From assembly GCF_003402975.1 (NCBI RefSeq), contig NZ_QURB01000002.1, positions 360,101 to 424,100 of the forward strand: a stretch of DNA of 64,000 bases. Reading direction: 5' to 3'. Of this stretch, positions 28,049-38,119 are shown one piece after another. This stretch comes from Brumimicrobium aurantiacum (lineage in GTDB: Bacteria; Bacteroidota; Bacteroidia; Flavobacteriales_D; Crocinitomicaceae). Both the position numbers and the translations under genes were made by a program. Every line of letters starts with the position of its first letter. Position 1 is the first letter of the stretch. Below the pieces are notes generated by a model, which worked only from the letters and a program-made list of their open reading frames with translations, was not told the DNA's origin and did not search any database.

Positions 28049-28833
28049 TGACGCTTTCATTTACGAAATACCAGGGAACAGGTAACGATTTCATCATGGT
28101 CGACTGTACGCAAAACAGTGAATTCCAATTAGCAAAAGAACAAATTTCAGCACTTTGCGACCGAAGATTTGGAATTGGAGCTGATGGAGTAATCTTAATT
28201 TTTAAACATGAAAAACTAGATTTCATCATGGATTATTATAATTCTGATGGATCTAAAAGCTTTTGTGGTAACGGTGCTAGATGTGCGGTCCACTTCGCTC
28301 ATTCCTTAAAACTATTCAACGACACAGCACAATTCGAAGCGATTGATGGCCTTCACCTTGCGGCAGTAAATCAAGATATCGTATCATTGAAAATGAACAA
28401 AGTTGATCATTTTGAAAAGGATGATACAGCATTTATTCTTGACACAGGAAGTCCTCATTATGTGAAATTTGTCGCTGATGTAGATCATGAAAACATCGTT
28501 GAATATGGTCAGAACATTCGCTATTCCAATAAATACAAAAAAGAAGGAATCAACGTTAACTTAGTTGAAGTTTTAGAGGATAATCACTTGGAAATGCTAA
28601 CCTACGAACGCGGTGTAGAAGATGAAACATTTTCTTGTGGGACAGGTGCAACAGCAGTCGCCTTAGCTTATGCTTTAGTGTTAGATTATTACGACATTGA
28701 TGTAAGAATTCAAGTTAAAGGAGGAGAATTAAACGTAAAAGCTGAAAGAATGGAAGACGCTCCAACAACTTTTGATTCGATTTTTTTAATCGGTCCGGCA
28801 GAGAAGGTTTTCGTTGGTCAAATTGAAATATAA
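28048..28833 (+). CDS. dapF: Diaminopimelate epimerase
   Basis: DapF converts LL- to meso-diaminopimelate for peptidoglycan and lysine synthesis. The two catalytic cysteines are seen: C73 in SFCGNGARC and C197 in SCGTGATAVA. The fold's duplicated halves are visible from TKYQGTGNDFIMVD at the N-terminus to GPAEKVFVGQIEI at the C-terminus. The length of 261 residues is normal. The start codon overlaps the stop of the upstream anchored protein. It indicates a diaminopimelate-type cell wall. mltG lies 0.6 kb downstream. Confidence 0.96.
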   Translation: MTLSFTKYQGTGNDFIMVDCTQNSEFQLAKEQISALCDRRFGIGADGVILIFKHEKLDFIMDYYNSDGSKSFCGNGARCAVHFAHSLKLFNDTAQFEAIDGLHLAAVNQDIVSLKMNKVDHFEKDDTAFILDTGSPHYVKFVADVDHENIVEYGQNIRYSNKYKKEGINVNLVEVLEDNHLEMLTYERGVEDETFSCGTGATAVALAYALVLDYYDIDVRIQVKGGELNVKAERMEDAPTTFDSIFLIGPAEKVFVGQIEI

Positions 28834-28890
28834 GTAGAACTAATTCCTGAGGCTAACTTTCTAAACCTTCTGTATTAACAATAAAATTTG

Positions 28891-28898
28891 TATTTTTG
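28891..28898 (+). promoter_or_regulatory. -7 element of the GNAT gene
   Basis: TATTTTTG is an exact match. It predicts a start near 28903, only two bases before ATG 28905, so the mRNA would be nearly leaderless. Confidence 0.5.
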
Positions 28899-28904
28899 AA
28901 CTAT

Positions 28905-29420
28905 ATGTTAAAGGGAGATAAAATATACTTGAGACCTATTGAAGAGCATGATGTCAATTTGATACTACTCTGGGAAAATGACACAGAAAATTGGCGCTAT
29001 AGCGAAACTGAAGCACCATACTCTCTATTGCAGATACAAGATTATGTTAGAACAGCAAGTAAAATACGTGAAAACAAACAATTGCGATTATTGATTTGCC
29101 GAAAAGATAACGACGATGCCGTTGGAGCGATAGATTTATACAATATCGACTTTAAACATTTACGTGCAGGAATTGGTATTCTGATCGCCAATAATGAAAA
29201 CAGAAATCAAGGATATGCCAAAGAAGCCATACAAATTACATCAGCATTCGCAGCTAAGAAAATCGGCTTGAAACAACTCTTTTGTGATATTCAAGCTGAC
29301 AATACATCAAGTATCGCTCTTTTTGAAAAAAGTGGATTTGTTAAAACAGGTACGAGAAAAGATTGGTATTTATACAATCAAAAAGGAATTGATGCGTATT
29401 TTTACCAAAAATTTATCTAA
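28905..29420 (+). CDS. GNAT family N-acetyltransferase (RimJ/RimL-like)
   Basis: The 171-residue protein fits the GNAT fold of the Acetyltransf_3 type. It starts GDKIYLRPIEEHD, has the acetyl-CoA-binding pyrophosphate loop in ENRNQGYAKEAI (Q/R-x-x-G-x-G/A form), and the late DNTSSIALFEKSGF motif. Substrate unknown; relatives acetylate ribosomal proteins, spermidine or antibiotics. ATG 28905 (MLKGDKIYLRP) is preferred over the TTG at 28896, which lies inside the promoter element. Only one base separates it from mltG, so they share a transcript. Confidence 0.88.
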   Translation: MLKGDKIYLRPIEEHDVNLILLWENDTENWRYSETEAPYSLLQIQDYVRTASKIRENKQLRLLICRKDNDDAVGAIDLYNIDFKHLRAGIGILIANNENRNQGYAKEAIQITSAFAAKKIGLKQLFCDIQADNTSSIALFEKSGFVKTGTRKDWYLYNQKGIDAYFYQKFI

Positions 29421-29421
29421 A

Positions 29422-30483
29422 ATGAATTCCCCTTTGCGATTATCAACAATTGTATTGCTTTTTGCCTTTGTAGTTGTACTTCATTCTTGTACCACGATTA
29501 ATGCCTACTTCGGAGGAAACAAAAAAACAATCAACACAGAAGATGTTGCCGTTTACATTCCAACAAACACCACTATAAAGGAGTTAAAAGCAATTCTTGT
29601 CCGTCAAAATATAATCGATGATATTGATGCTTTTCAATCTGTTTTAGACTACAAAGAATTTGATGAAAACAATCTTGGAGCAGGTAAATACATCGTTGCT
29701 TCAGGAACAGAATACAAAACCTTAATCAATGGGTTTACACTTAATAGTTTAAACAACGGAAACAAAGAAGTAGAAGTTGAAGTAACATTCAACAACTGTC
29801 TACACATCAAAGATATTGCAGGTAAAGTTTCAAAGCAAATTGAAATGGATAGCGCTACTTTTGTAAACTATATTTTATCAGACTCAATATTGAAAAAATA
29901 CGGTTTCAATGAAGCAAAAATAGGCGCCTTATTCCTTCCGAATACTTATCGATTTTACTGGGATACTGACCACAAAGAATTCATTAATAAAATGGCTTCA
30001 GAGTTTAAAAAGTTTTGGACTCCTGAACGTATCGCTAAATTAAAACAAGTAGGATTAGAAAGTCAATCAGACGCCGTTACTGTTGCCTCAATTGTTTATA
30101 AAGAACAAGACAAGCACCCAGAAGAATGGAAAACAATCGCTGGATTATATTTAAACAGAATTAGAAGAGGTTGGAAATTACAATCAGATCCAACATTTAG
30201 ATTTTGTTGGGGCGATGAACTGAAAGGAGTTGAAAGACTTACCTATGAGCACAGAGATAGGGATTGTCCCTACAACACTTATATTTACGCTGGCCTTCCT
30301 CCTGGCCCAATATTTATTCCACCTTCCTCTGTTGTTGATGCTGTACTCAACGCCGAAAACAATGGATACATGTACATGTGTGCAAAACCAAATAGCGACG
30401 GTTTACATAATTTTGCAAAATCACTTTCACAACACAATAGAAATGCAGCAGCTTTTCAGAGATGGATTAGAAATAGGAACTAA
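29422..30483 (+). CDS. mltG: Endolytic transglycosylase MltG, possibly a lipoprotein
   Basis: MltG cuts new glycan strands and sets their length. The 353-residue protein has the YceG-like domain with catalytic E228 in ASIVYKEQD, followed by LYLNRIRRGWKLQSDPT and GLPPGPI, all family marks. The N-terminus has a hydrophobic stretch ending LHSC (Cys23), which looks like a Bacteroidetes-type lipobox rather than the usual membrane anchor. The open frame reaches back into the GNAT gene, but ATG 29422 directly after its stop fits the family start. It lies between a GNAT gene and a phosphoribosyltransferase gene, likely one transcript. Confidence 0.93.
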   Translation: MNSPLRLSTIVLLFAFVVVLHSCTTINAYFGGNKKTINTEDVAVYIPTNTTIKELKAILVRQNIIDDIDAFQSVLDYKEFDENNLGAGKYIVASGTEYKTLINGFTLNSLNNGNKEVEVEVTFNNCLHIKDIAGKVSKQIEMDSATFVNYILSDSILKKYGFNEAKIGALFLPNTYRFYWDTDHKEFINKMASEFKKFWTPERIAKLKQVGLESQSDAVTVASIVYKEQDKHPEEWKTIAGLYLNRIRRGWKLQSDPTFRFCWGDELKGVERLTYEHRDRDCPYNTYIYAGLPPGPIFIPPSSVVDAVLNAENNGYMYMCAKPNSDGLHNFAKSLSQHNRNAAAFQRWIRNRN

Positions 30484-30489
30484 AAGAAT

Positions 30490-30984
30490 ATGAAAACACT
30501 TGTACTCAACAATAGACAAATTCAACAAAAGCTAGATCGTATTGCTTATCAAATCGTAGAAAACAATTTTGATGAAGAACAATTGTATTTGGTTGGAATC
30601 CGTGGTAATGGTTTGGAAATCGCCAAAGAAATTGCACAACGTTTAGAGGACATTGGTCAACAAAAAATTGAAGTTTGTGAGCTTTCGATCGACAAGAAAA
30701 AACCTTTAGATCATAAGATCACAACAAACATTCCTCTCGAAAATTTTGATCAAAATACAATTATATTGATTGATGATGTCATTAACTCTGGCAGAACAAT
30801 GCAATACGCTTTATTAAAACTCCTAGAACGACCAACAAAAAAAGTAAAGACAGTAGCCTTGGTAGACCGTAAACACAGGAGCTTCCCTATTCGATGTGAT
30901 TATGTTGGATTAACGCTTTCCACCACCCTTCAAGATAGAATTGAGGTTGATTTAGAGGGCGAAAAGAATGCATATTTAATTTAA
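30490..30984 (+). CDS. Phosphoribosyltransferase, PyrR-like
   Basis: The type I phosphoribosyltransferase fold is shown by the PRPP-binding motif IILIDDVINSGRTM (91-104) and LYLVGIRGNG (32-41). The length of 164 residues is close to PyrR (about 180), a UMP-binding attenuator protein and weak uracil phosphoribosyltransferase. Hypoxanthine-type enzymes are an alternative. No PyrR-binding leader is recognisable before the pyrimidine gene in this window (pyrG). It lies 6 bases after mltG and ends the transcript. Confidence 0.82.
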   Translation: MKTLVLNNRQIQQKLDRIAYQIVENNFDEEQLYLVGIRGNGLEIAKEIAQRLEDIGQQKIEVCELSIDKKKPLDHKITTNIPLENFDQNTIILIDDVINSGRTMQYALLKLLERPTKKVKTVALVDRKHRSFPIRCDYVGLTLSTTLQDRIEVDLEGEKNAYLI

Positions 30985-30998
30985 ATCTAGACGATAAT

Positions 30999-31877
30999 TT
31001 AAGACTTTGTAGCATTGAAATAATTTTCTAGAAAATCAAACAATGGTCTGTTTTTAATTTTCAAGAGTTGCGGACATTCTTTGTAATATGTTGTTATTAC
31101 AGCGAAAAACTCAGCTTCTGATATTCCTCCATAATCGGGTATTGTTGAGTCTCCATCGTTAATTTTTCGCATGGTTTCCTTCATCAATTGAACCCAAATC
31201 TTTTTATCCTCTTCACCTAAATATTCTGGCACACCGTCAATTTGACCATCAGATTTATCAAGTAAATGCGCAAATTCATGTATTCCAACATTTTGTTTAT
31301 CATTATCAATTTGAAAACCTTTAACTAAGGCTGGCAAAGAAAGAATCATTGTGTTATTCATTAAGCCACCATGATGAACTTTACCACTAATCACTCCATG
31401 CTTATTTAGTGAATTATCATCATCAAAATTAGAAGGATACACCAACACCTCTTGCAAATTACCATAATTGTAATATGGCAAACCCCAGAAAGCAATTATT
31501 GCGCTAGCAGCGACATACAAACATGTTTCTTTTTCAGGCTTATCTTTTCCTATTTCAGTGATTGTGACATCCGCAATGAAAATGGCAATCCTATTTTCAA
31601 AAATCACTTTATCTTTATTATCAAGACGCTTGTAGAATGATATATATCTATTCATCCAGTGCTTATCATTGACTGTCAAATTTATTTTTGCATTACGTGG
31701 AGATTTCTTTCGTGTATTAATTCTCCACACCCACAAAGCAGCAACAACTAGAATTACGACAACAATACCAAGTATTTTTGCACTTCCAAATCCCTTATGG
31801 TGCAAAATTACCGGAATACTTGCCAATGCAACTGTGAACAAAATTATCCATGGTAGGAAAGGTTTTAATTTGGTCAT
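30999..31877 (-). CDS. mtfA: MtfA-like zinc metallopeptidase
   Basis: M90 peptidases, founded by E. coli MtfA (which binds the Mlc repressor), have HExxH and a distant glutamate. Here HEFAHLLD (200-207) gives H200, E201 and H204, and EAEFFAV about 52 residues later supplies the third ligand. Upstream there are two hydrophobic segments (about 9-27 and 35-52) that E. coli MtfA lacks, so this form is membrane-anchored. The 292-residue length is consistent with that addition. It is a single minus-strand gene beginning just after a terminator. Confidence 0.88.
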   Translation of the reverse strand: MTKLKPFLPWIILFTVALASIPVILHHKGFGSAKILGIVVVILVVAALWVWRINTRKKSPRNAKINLTVNDKHWMNRYISFYKRLDNKDKVIFENRIAIFIADVTITEIGKDKPEKETCLYVAASAIIAFWGLPYYNYGNLQEVLVYPSNFDDDNSLNKHGVISGKVHHGGLMNNTMILSLPALVKGFQIDNDKQNVGIHEFAHLLDKSDGQIDGVPEYLGEEDKKIWVQLMKETMRKINDGDSTIPDYGGISEAEFFAVITTYYKECPQLLKIKNRPLFDFLENYFNATKS

Positions 31878-31907
31878 TTTTATTATATTCTAAAAAATAA
31901 ATTCCAC

Positions 31908-31940
31908 AAAAAAAAGCCTTCCACTATTGGAAAGCTTTTA
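31908..31940 (-). terminator. Terminator after the 75-aa gene
   Basis: AAAAGCTTTCCA and TGGAAGGCTTTT pair (one T-G pair) around a 4-base loop on the minus strand and run into eight T. It lies between the 75-aa gene and the mtfA-like gene. Confidence 0.88.
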
Positions 31941-31959
31941 AGATTCTTGGTAACACAAA

Positions 31960-32187
31960 CTACTTCTTTTTAGCAGCTTTAGCTTCTTTCTTGTTCACCC
32001 ACTTGTCATTTTTGAGCTCACCTAAAACTGTTACATCTTTAATTCTATTGTAATCTTCGATGGCCATTTCCATTTCTTCCTTAGTATCTCTACGAATCTT
32101 GATACCATTAGCTTTTGAACCTTCGTTTCTTACTTCTATATAAAAACCATCTTTCAGTTTCGCTGGTCTTGTTGGCGGTCTACCCAT
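31960..32187 (-). CDS. Small basic protein, 75 aa, unknown
   Basis: The peptide starts MGRPPTRPAKLKDGFYIEV, has a beta-rich middle (SKANGIKIRRD) and a helix (EEMEMAIEDYNRIKDV), and ends with a lysine tail (NKKEAKAAKKK). It is strongly basic, so nucleic acid or ribosome binding is possible, but I recognise no family. It has its own ATG, a clear terminator and codon use like its neighbours, so it is likely real. Confidence 0.7.
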   Translation of the reverse strand: MGRPPTRPAKLKDGFYIEVRNEGSKANGIKIRRDTKEEMEMAIEDYNRIKDVTVLGELKNDKWVNKKEAKAAKKK

Positions 32188-32299
32188 AATATATATTTAT
32201 CTAAATTATTAAAATAACATCGAGTTTTCATCGAATTTGACCAAGATAAACAACTAGATTAATAATTCCTAATTTAATCAATAAAAAATCTTGTATTTA

Positions 32300-33262
32300 T
32301 CAATAGATCAGTTTAAATTCACTTCTCTTCTCTACATCTCCAACCCTGTTATATTTCCAATAAGGCATTGACTCTACACCTTTCAATTCATAAATAGAAG
32401 TTCTTAACTCACCATCAAATACGGTTGGATAAGTTTCTTTCCATGACACTATTCTATTGTTCTGTTCTAAATCAACTTGAATTTCTACAGTTCTTTTCAA
32501 TGCAGGAATTTCATACTCGTAAACATACAACCCCTCTGATTCATAACTTTTTCCAATTGCTGAATAGTCCTTCATTCCTTGATGAGAATTTCTTAAAGTT
32601 GCAGCACTTGGAAAAACATCAAAGTCCCCTACTGGCAACAAATCAACAGATGTTTTTAGCATGTTAAAAATATTGTCCTCCAATATCACATGATCGATAT
32701 GAAAAGATGTATCACCTTCAGATTCAAAATAGGATCTTTGCATAAGGTCAAAACCATTATTGTGATTCATTTGCATAAAAGATTGTCCGCACCAATCTTG
32801 ACTTCCAAATGTGACTTTCAGTGGATATTGAGCACTAAATTTTTCAATTGGTGTAAAAACAGAAGTAAATTGTGAGTAATCGTATAATCCTGTGGCAAAA
32901 CGATCGATTCTATTCATCTTAAGTACATTCACACTATTATCGTTATTTGGATTATCAGCTTTTACTTGTTTTTCAATCAGAAAAGGTTCTGTCACAAATA
33001 TCAAAACAACCTCCCCTTCATGCACACCATTATATCGTGCTTTTTTAAGCGAATAAGTTGCAATTTCTGCGTTTCCTGAATAATGATTCATATCGTAAGA
33101 CGTATCACTTAAAATCATATCATCGGGCTTTTCACCCTCTGATTCACTCAAATCATTTTGCGCTACGTCTTCTAATTTTGAATCTACCAAATCTTCAGTT
33201 CTATTATTCGAACAACTGAAAAGAATTCCGCTAAATATCAATACACCTAAATATACCTTCAT
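32300..33262 (-). CDS. Lipoprotein of unknown function, 320 aa
   Basis: The signal ends in GILFSC (Cys17), a lipobox, and is followed by an acidic, probably flexible stretch (20-55). The rest resembles a Bacteroidetes lipoprotein group that is often labelled 'septum formation inhibitor Maf' in databases, although it has none of the Maf nucleotide pyrophosphatase motifs. Typical parts are YNGVHEGEVVLIFVTEPFL, the following VNVLKMNRIDRFATGLYDY and SQDWCGQSFMQM. True function unknown. It is a single minus-strand gene. Confidence 0.78.
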   Translation of the reverse strand: MKVYLGVLIFSGILFSCSNNRTEDLVDSKLEDVAQNDLSESEGEKPDDMILSDTSYDMNHYSGNAEIATYSLKKARYNGVHEGEVVLIFVTEPFLIEKQVKADNPNNDNSVNVLKMNRIDRFATGLYDYSQFTSVFTPIEKFSAQYPLKVTFGSQDWCGQSFMQMNHNNGFDLMQRSYFESEGDTSFHIDHVILEDNIFNMLKTSVDLLPVGDFDVFPSAATLRNSHQGMKDYSAIGKSYESEGLYVYEYEIPALKRTVEIQVDLEQNNRIVSWKETYPTVFDGELRTSIYELKGVESMPYWKYNRVGDVEKRSEFKLIY

Positions 33263-33382
33263 AACCTGTTTTTACCTATGAATTTAACATTTTAGTATTA
33301 AAAATAATCCTTAGATTAAATATTTTACGACTTTTGTGATTAATAAAGCGATACAGACTAATACATTATTATCGATTATTAT

Positions 33383-33409
33383 TAATTTTGTTCTAAAACA
33401 ATACCTTCG
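33383..33409 (+). promoter_or_regulatory. Two candidate -7 elements of mutA
   Basis: TAATTTTG (33383-33390) and TACCTTCG (33402-33409) both fit the consensus. The second would put the transcript start on the mutA ATG itself (33413), that is, a leaderless mRNA; the first would give a leader of about 18 bases. Confidence 0.4.
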
Positions 33410-33412
33410 TAT

Positions 33413-34717
33413 ATGACCGATTTCTATAAAGATTTCTCAACATCCACTGCCGAAGAATGGCGTAATAAAGTGGAAAAAGATTTAAAAGGAAAAAGCATTG
33501 AAGATGCACTTCATAAGTTTCATCCAATCGAAGAAGTAGAATATGCTTCTTATGGCTTAGCTAACGATGACAATGGAAATCACAACACTCCTGGACAAGC
33601 AGACTATTCAAGAGGCGGTAGGATAAACAACAATGACTGGATCAACAATGTTTTTGTACCGTTAGATTCTCCAAAAAAAATGAATTCGTTTGCTTTAAAA
33701 CAGCTTATGAATGGAGCAACAGGTTTAACAATCGATTTTTCTGACTTCAGTACTGCTGATTGCGAACTGGTAATTAAGGAGATTGAGTTTGAACACATTA
33801 CTTCTACATTCTTTTATTCAACAGAAGAACAATATGAATGGATCAATAAAATTACCGAAACTAAAGATATAAATAACACTTCTATAAACACAGGTAATCA
33901 AAAGTTTAAGATAATTAAATCTAGAAGAAACATTATTATCAACGCTATTGATGTTCAATATTCAGGAGGAAATGTTCATCAAGAGATTGCCTATGCTTTA
34001 CACAAAGGTCATGAAGAGTTATTTGCATTAATGGATGATGGAATGACTGTAGATGATGCTGTAGCACAACTAAAGTTTAGATTCGGAATTGGAAGTAATT
34101 TCTTCTTTGAATTGGTCAAGTTCAAAGTATTTAGATCCTTGTGGTACACCGTGGTTCAAAGTTACAAGCCAGAGCATGAATGTTCAACAATTCCATACAT
34201 TGAGGCTGAAACCGGATTTATCAACAAATCAATTAAAGACCCACACAATAATCTATTGAGACAAACTACAGAGTCATTATCAGCAGTTCTTGGAGGAATA
34301 GATGAGTTAACGATTCGACCATACAATGCTTGGTCAACTGATGAAAACCTTGACAAAACACAACGTTTAGGTTTGAATATCGCATTATTATTGAAGGAAG
34401 AATCATATTTGGATAAAGTGATAGACCCAGCAGGAGGTTCTTACATCATTGAAGAATTGATACAAACTTTAAAAACTAAGGCTTGGAGTACTTTCCAAAA
34501 GTTAGAAAAAGAAGGATTAGAGAATTTAAAGTCAGAAATTAAAAAAATAGCCGCGTTAAGAATTTCACAAGCTGAACAAAAAGAAAAGACACATATTGGG
34601 ATCAATAAATACTTTAATGAAGATCCACAAAACCTTGATTGGAAAATCGATGTAGAAACAGTATTCGGAACACCGGTCGTATTAGAAAAAGATTGTAAAA
34701 TTGAAGTTGAGTTATGA
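33413..34717 (+). CDS. mutA: Methylmalonyl-CoA mutase small subunit
   Basis: With MutB this forms the heterodimeric B12-dependent mutase that interconverts succinyl-CoA and methylmalonyl-CoA. The 434-residue subunit has the TIM-barrel part ([34 protein letters not shown] and [13 protein letters not shown]) but lacks the full C-terminal B12-binding domain, as expected for MutA-like short forms. Its stop overlaps the mutB start (ATGA), a classic coupled pair. Length is below the 600-650 residues of many MutA proteins, which keep a degenerate B12 domain. Confidence 0.93.
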   Translation: MTDFYKDFSTSTAEEWRNKVEKDLKGKSIEDALHKFHPIEEVEYASYGLANDDNGNHNTPGQADYSRGGRINNNDWINNVFVPLDSPKKMNSFALKQLMNGATGLTIDFSDFSTADCELVIKEIEFEHITSTFFYSTEEQYEWINKITETKDINNTSINTGNQKFKIIKSRRNIIINAIDVQYSGGNVHQEIAYALHKGHEELFALMDDGMTVDDAVAQLKFRFGIGSNFFFELVKFKVFRSLWYTVVQSYKPEHECSTIPYIEAETGFINKSIKDPHNNLLRQTTESLSAVLGGIDELTIRPYNAWSTDENLDKTQRLGLNIALLLKEESYLDKVIDPAGGSYIIEELIQTLKTKAWSTFQKLEKEGLENLKSEIKKIAALRISQAEQKEKTHIGINKYFNEDPQNLDWKIDVETVFGTPVVLEKDCKIEVEL

Positions 34718-36846
34718 AAAAAGTAGATTTTAATAAGGTATCACCATTAGAAAATAAAAACTCATCGACTCACGAAGCCGTGAAAACGCATGAAACCGCA
34801 GAGAAAATTGACTTAAAATCTTATTATGAATTTAAAGATATTTCTGCATTAAAACAGCGTCATTTTGTATCTGGAATTCCTCCTTACTTAAGAGGTCCAT
34901 ATTCAACAATGTACACTGCTCGTCCTTGGACAATTCGACAATATGCAGGATTTTCAACGGCAGAGGAATCCAACGCTTTTTACAAAAGAAATTTAAAAGC
35001 AGGTCAGAAAGGACTATCTGTAGCCTTTGATCTTGCTACCCATAGAGGATATGATTCAGACCACGAACGTGTGGAAGGAGATGTTGGAAAAGCTGGAGTT
35101 GCCATCGATTCTATCATGGATATGAAATTGCTTTTCGATGAAATTCCTTTAGATAAAATGTCTGTTTCTATGACGATGAATGGTGCTGTTATTCCGATTA
35201 TGGCCTTTTACATTGTTGCTGCAGAAGAGCAAGGAGTTGATAAGAAGTTGCTTTCAGGAACGATTCAAAACGATATTTTGAAAGAGTTCATGGTACGTAA
35301 CACCTATATTTATCCACCTTTGCCATCAATGAGAATTATCTCTGATATATTTGAGTACACTTCTCAAAATATGCCGAAATTTAACTCTATTTCCATTTCT
35401 GGATATCATATGCAAGAAGCTGGAGCAACAGCTTCAATTGAGTTGGCCTATACCCTAGCCGATGGATTAGAATATTTAAGAGCGGGAATAGAAGCTGGTT
35501 TAAAAATAGATGATTTTGCACCAAGATTGAGTTTTTTCTGGGGAATTGGAATGAATCAATTCATGGAAATTGCAAAAATGCGTGCTGGTAGACTTCTTTG
35601 GTCGAAAATTGTAAAGCGATTCAATCCAAGTAATCCAAAATCATTGGCATTAAGAACACATTGTCAAACTTCAGGATGGAGTTTAACCGAACAAGATCCG
35701 TTCAACAATGTTGGGAGAACATGTATCGAAGCGATGTCTGCAGTTTTCGGTGGAACACAATCTTTACATACCAATGCACTTGACGAAGCTATCGCATTGC
35801 CAACAGATTTTTCTGCAAGAATTGCTAGAAACACTCAAATTTACCTTCAAACGGAAACTGGAATTACTGATTTCATCGATCCTTGGGGAGGAAGCTACTA
35901 TGTTGAGAAATTAACAGACCAGTTGGTAGAAAAAGCTTGGGGATTAATAGAAGAGGTTGAAGAACTTGGTGGAATGGCCAAGGCGATTGAGACAGGTGTT
36001 CCTAAAATGAGAATTGAGGAAGCAGCTGCAAGAAAACAAGCCCGTTTAGATGCTGGTAAAGATGTTCTTGTTGGGGTTAATAAATACCAATTGGACAAAG
36101 AAGAAGAAATTGAAATATTAGAAGTTGACAATACTAAGGTCCGACTATCTCAAATTGAGCGTTTAAAAGAATTAAGGGCCAATAGAGATGAAGAAAAGGT
36201 ACAGCAATCATTGGCTGAACTGGAGAAAATCGCGGCATCGAAAGAAGGAAATCTTCTGGAAGCAGCAGTTGAATGTGCTAGAAATAGAGCAAGTTTAGGT
36301 GAAATATCTTCTTCAATGGAGAAATCTTTTGGAAGATATCAAGCGACAATCCGTTCGATCAGTGGAGTTTATTCAAGTGAATCTATGCAAGACAACGATT
36401 TTAACACAGCTAAAAACAAAGCTGAAGAATTTGCCAAATTAGAAGGTAGACGACCTAGAATTATGATTGCCAAAATGGGACAAGACGGTCATGATAGAGG
36501 TGCTAAAGTTATCTCTACATCTTTTGCTGACATTGGATTTGATGTTGATATAGGACCATTATTCCAAACGCCAAAAGAAGCTGCAAAACAAGCCATCGAA
36601 AATGATGTACATGTTGTTGGTGTTTCTTCATTAGCTGCAGGACACAAAACATTGGTTCCGCAAATTATAAAAGAGCTTGAAAACTATGGTAGAGGTGATA
36701 TTATGGTAGTCGCTGGAGGAGTTATTCCGCAACAAGATTATAAGTATCTATATGATGTTGGTGTTTTTGGTGTATTTGGTCCTGGAACTAAAATTTCGTC
36801 ATCTGCAATCAAAATACTTAATCTCTTAATTGATAGTGCGAAATAA
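34714..36846 (+). CDS. mutB: Methylmalonyl-CoA mutase large (catalytic) subunit
   Basis: The 710-residue protein has the substrate TIM barrel ([23 protein letters not shown], residues about 65-90) and the B12-binding domain with DGHDRGAK; H593 is the lower cobalt ligand. The following [15 protein letters not shown] and [11 protein letters not shown] complete the B12 domain (the family's SxL and GG motifs). It works with MutA. Propionate or odd-chain/branched amino-acid breakdown, or the reverse direction to propionate, are both possible. No epimerase gene is in the window, but accC is 2.2 kb away. Confidence 0.96.
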   Translation: MKKVDFNKVSPLENKNSSTHEAVKTHETAEKIDLKSYYEFKDISALKQRHFVSGIPPYLRGPYSTMYTARPWTIRQYAGFSTAEESNAFYKRNLKAGQKGLSVAFDLATHRGYDSDHERVEGDVGKAGVAIDSIMDMKLLFDEIPLDKMSVSMTMNGAVIPIMAFYIVAAEEQGVDKKLLSGTIQNDILKEFMVRNTYIYPPLPSMRIISDIFEYTSQNMPKFNSISISGYHMQEAGATASIELAYTLADGLEYLRAGIEAGLKIDDFAPRLSFFWGIGMNQFMEIAKMRAGRLLWSKIVKRFNPSNPKSLALRTHCQTSGWSLTEQDPFNNVGRTCIEAMSAVFGGTQSLHTNALDEAIALPTDFSARIARNTQIYLQTETGITDFIDPWGGSYYVEKLTDQLVEKAWGLIEEVEELGGMAKAIETGVPKMRIEEAAARKQARLDAGKDVLVGVNKYQLDKEEEIEILEVDNTKVRLSQIERLKELRANRDEEKVQQSLAELEKIAASKEGNLLEAAVECARNRASLGEISSSMEKSFGRYQATIRSISGVYSSESMQDNDFNTAKNKAEEFAKLEGRRPRIMIAKMGQDGHDRGAKVISTSFADIGFDVDIGPLFQTPKEAAKQAIENDVHVVGVSSLAAGHKTLVPQIIKELENYGRGDIMVVAGGVIPQQDYKYLYDVGVFGVFGPGTKISSSAIKILNLLIDSAK

Positions 36847-36880
36847 CTCATTTTAATAATTATTTTAGTTGTTTTATTGC

Positions 36881-36906
36881 CCAATAGTGATAACAATAAC
36901 TATTGG
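36881..36906. repeat. Inverted repeat upstream of the AI-2E family gene
   Basis: CCAATAGT and ACTATTGG lie 10 bases apart, and the spacer is itself partly symmetric, so the 26 bases are close to a palindrome. There is no T tract. It could be an operator for the 36934 gene or a weak transcript end after mutB. Confidence 0.45.
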
Positions 36907-36933
36907 AATTAATTATTAACTAAAATTGCTACA

Positions 36934-37986
36934 ATGACACAAAACTTCAAACTTGATAGAATTACAAAGGTGTTATTTATCATAACATTTATAATACTTG
37001 CATTTTACTTTTTTACATCTGTATTGATGCCAATATTGTTTTCAGCAATTCTTTCTTTGATTGTTTTGCCCATTGTCAAGTTTTTTGAACGTTTGGGAAT
37101 TAATCAGGCAATATCTGTTGCATTGACAGTTTTCGTTTTATTGATTTTGACTTCAGGAATTTTAGTTGTATTAATCTTTCAAAGTCAAGCTATTGTTACA
37201 GAGTTACCCAAAATGATGAGTGAAAATGAAAACTTTTTACACATTGATGCTGATGACTTAACAGCCCAAAAGATAAGTGAGTTGATTTCAGTTAAAACAG
37301 AATCCTTACAACAATATTTATCTGCCATAAAAGGTGGATTAATTTCAATGTTAGAAGGAGGATATAAAGGATTATCGAACATGTTGATGTTTATGGTAAC
37401 TTGTCCTGTATATATCTTTTTCATGCTTCTTTACAGAAACAACGTATATAGATTTGTAAAAGAAGCACAACGTAGAAGTAAAGGAAACAAAGACAGTGAC
37501 GAAGTTATAGATGGCATAAAACAAAACCTTTACCAATACATTAAAGGAATGCTTATCGTGATGTTGGTCGTTGGAACACTTACATCTATTGGTTTATTTG
37601 CCCTTGGAATTAAATATTCATTATTCTTGGGAATATTGGCTGCAATATTAACTCCACTACCCTATATTGGTGTTTTCGTGAGTGGAGTAATACCTATCAT
37701 AATTGCTATTCTTACGAAAGACTCGGCTTGGTATATATTTGGAGTTGTTGCGGTATTTGCTTTGGTACAATTTCTCGAAGGAAACATTATAACTCCTAAA
37801 ATTATGGGAAATAATGTAAACATCAACCCATTGATTATCATCTTAAGTTTAGTCATATTTGGTGCTGTTTCAGGACTGGTAGGGATGATTTTAACAGTTC
37901 CTATTCTTGCGATTTGTAAAGTTGTAATAGACCATTCTCCTAATTTAAAACATTGGAAATATTTAATGGAGGACAGAAAAACCTAA
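36934..37986 (+). CDS. AI-2E/PerM family membrane protein
   Basis: The 350-residue protein has about eight hydrophobic segments in the order of the AI-2E transporter (UPF0118) family: two pairs at the N-terminus (about 10-75), a soluble cytoplasmic-looking loop with coiled-coil (about 85-140), then helices at 148-168, 205-235, 240-265, 265-285 and a long pair at 300-335. The conserved EGNIITPKIMGNNVNINPLIII stretch fits well. Some members export AI-2, others act in sodium/proton exchange, so the substrate is undetermined. It follows mutB by 87 bases with an inverted repeat between them. Confidence 0.88.
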   Translation: MTQNFKLDRITKVLFIITFIILAFYFFTSVLMPILFSAILSLIVLPIVKFFERLGINQAISVALTVFVLLILTSGILVVLIFQSQAIVTELPKMMSENENFLHIDADDLTAQKISELISVKTESLQQYLSAIKGGLISMLEGGYKGLSNMLMFMVTCPVYIFFMLLYRNNVYRFVKEAQRRSKGNKDSDEVIDGIKQNLYQYIKGMLIVMLVVGTLTSIGLFALGIKYSLFLGILAAILTPLPYIGVFVSGVIPIIIAILTKDSAWYIFGVVAVFALVQFLEGNIITPKIMGNNVNINPLIIILSLVIFGAVSGLVGMILTVPILAICKVVIDHSPNLKHWKYLMEDRKT

Positions 37987-38119
37987 TTTATCAACTTTAG
38001 AGAATTGCTATTTTCGTAAAAATGTGTATTATTAGAAACTTATTAAGTATATAACACAAACAAGTTTTAAATTTAGGCACAGTTCTTGAATTTAAGTATT
38101 AAAAAAAAACAAAGTAATA

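Noticed and set aside
32300-33262. Maf septum-inhibitor assignment for the lipoprotein
   Set aside because: Relatives carry that label, but the sequence has a lipobox and none of the Maf pyrophosphatase motifs.
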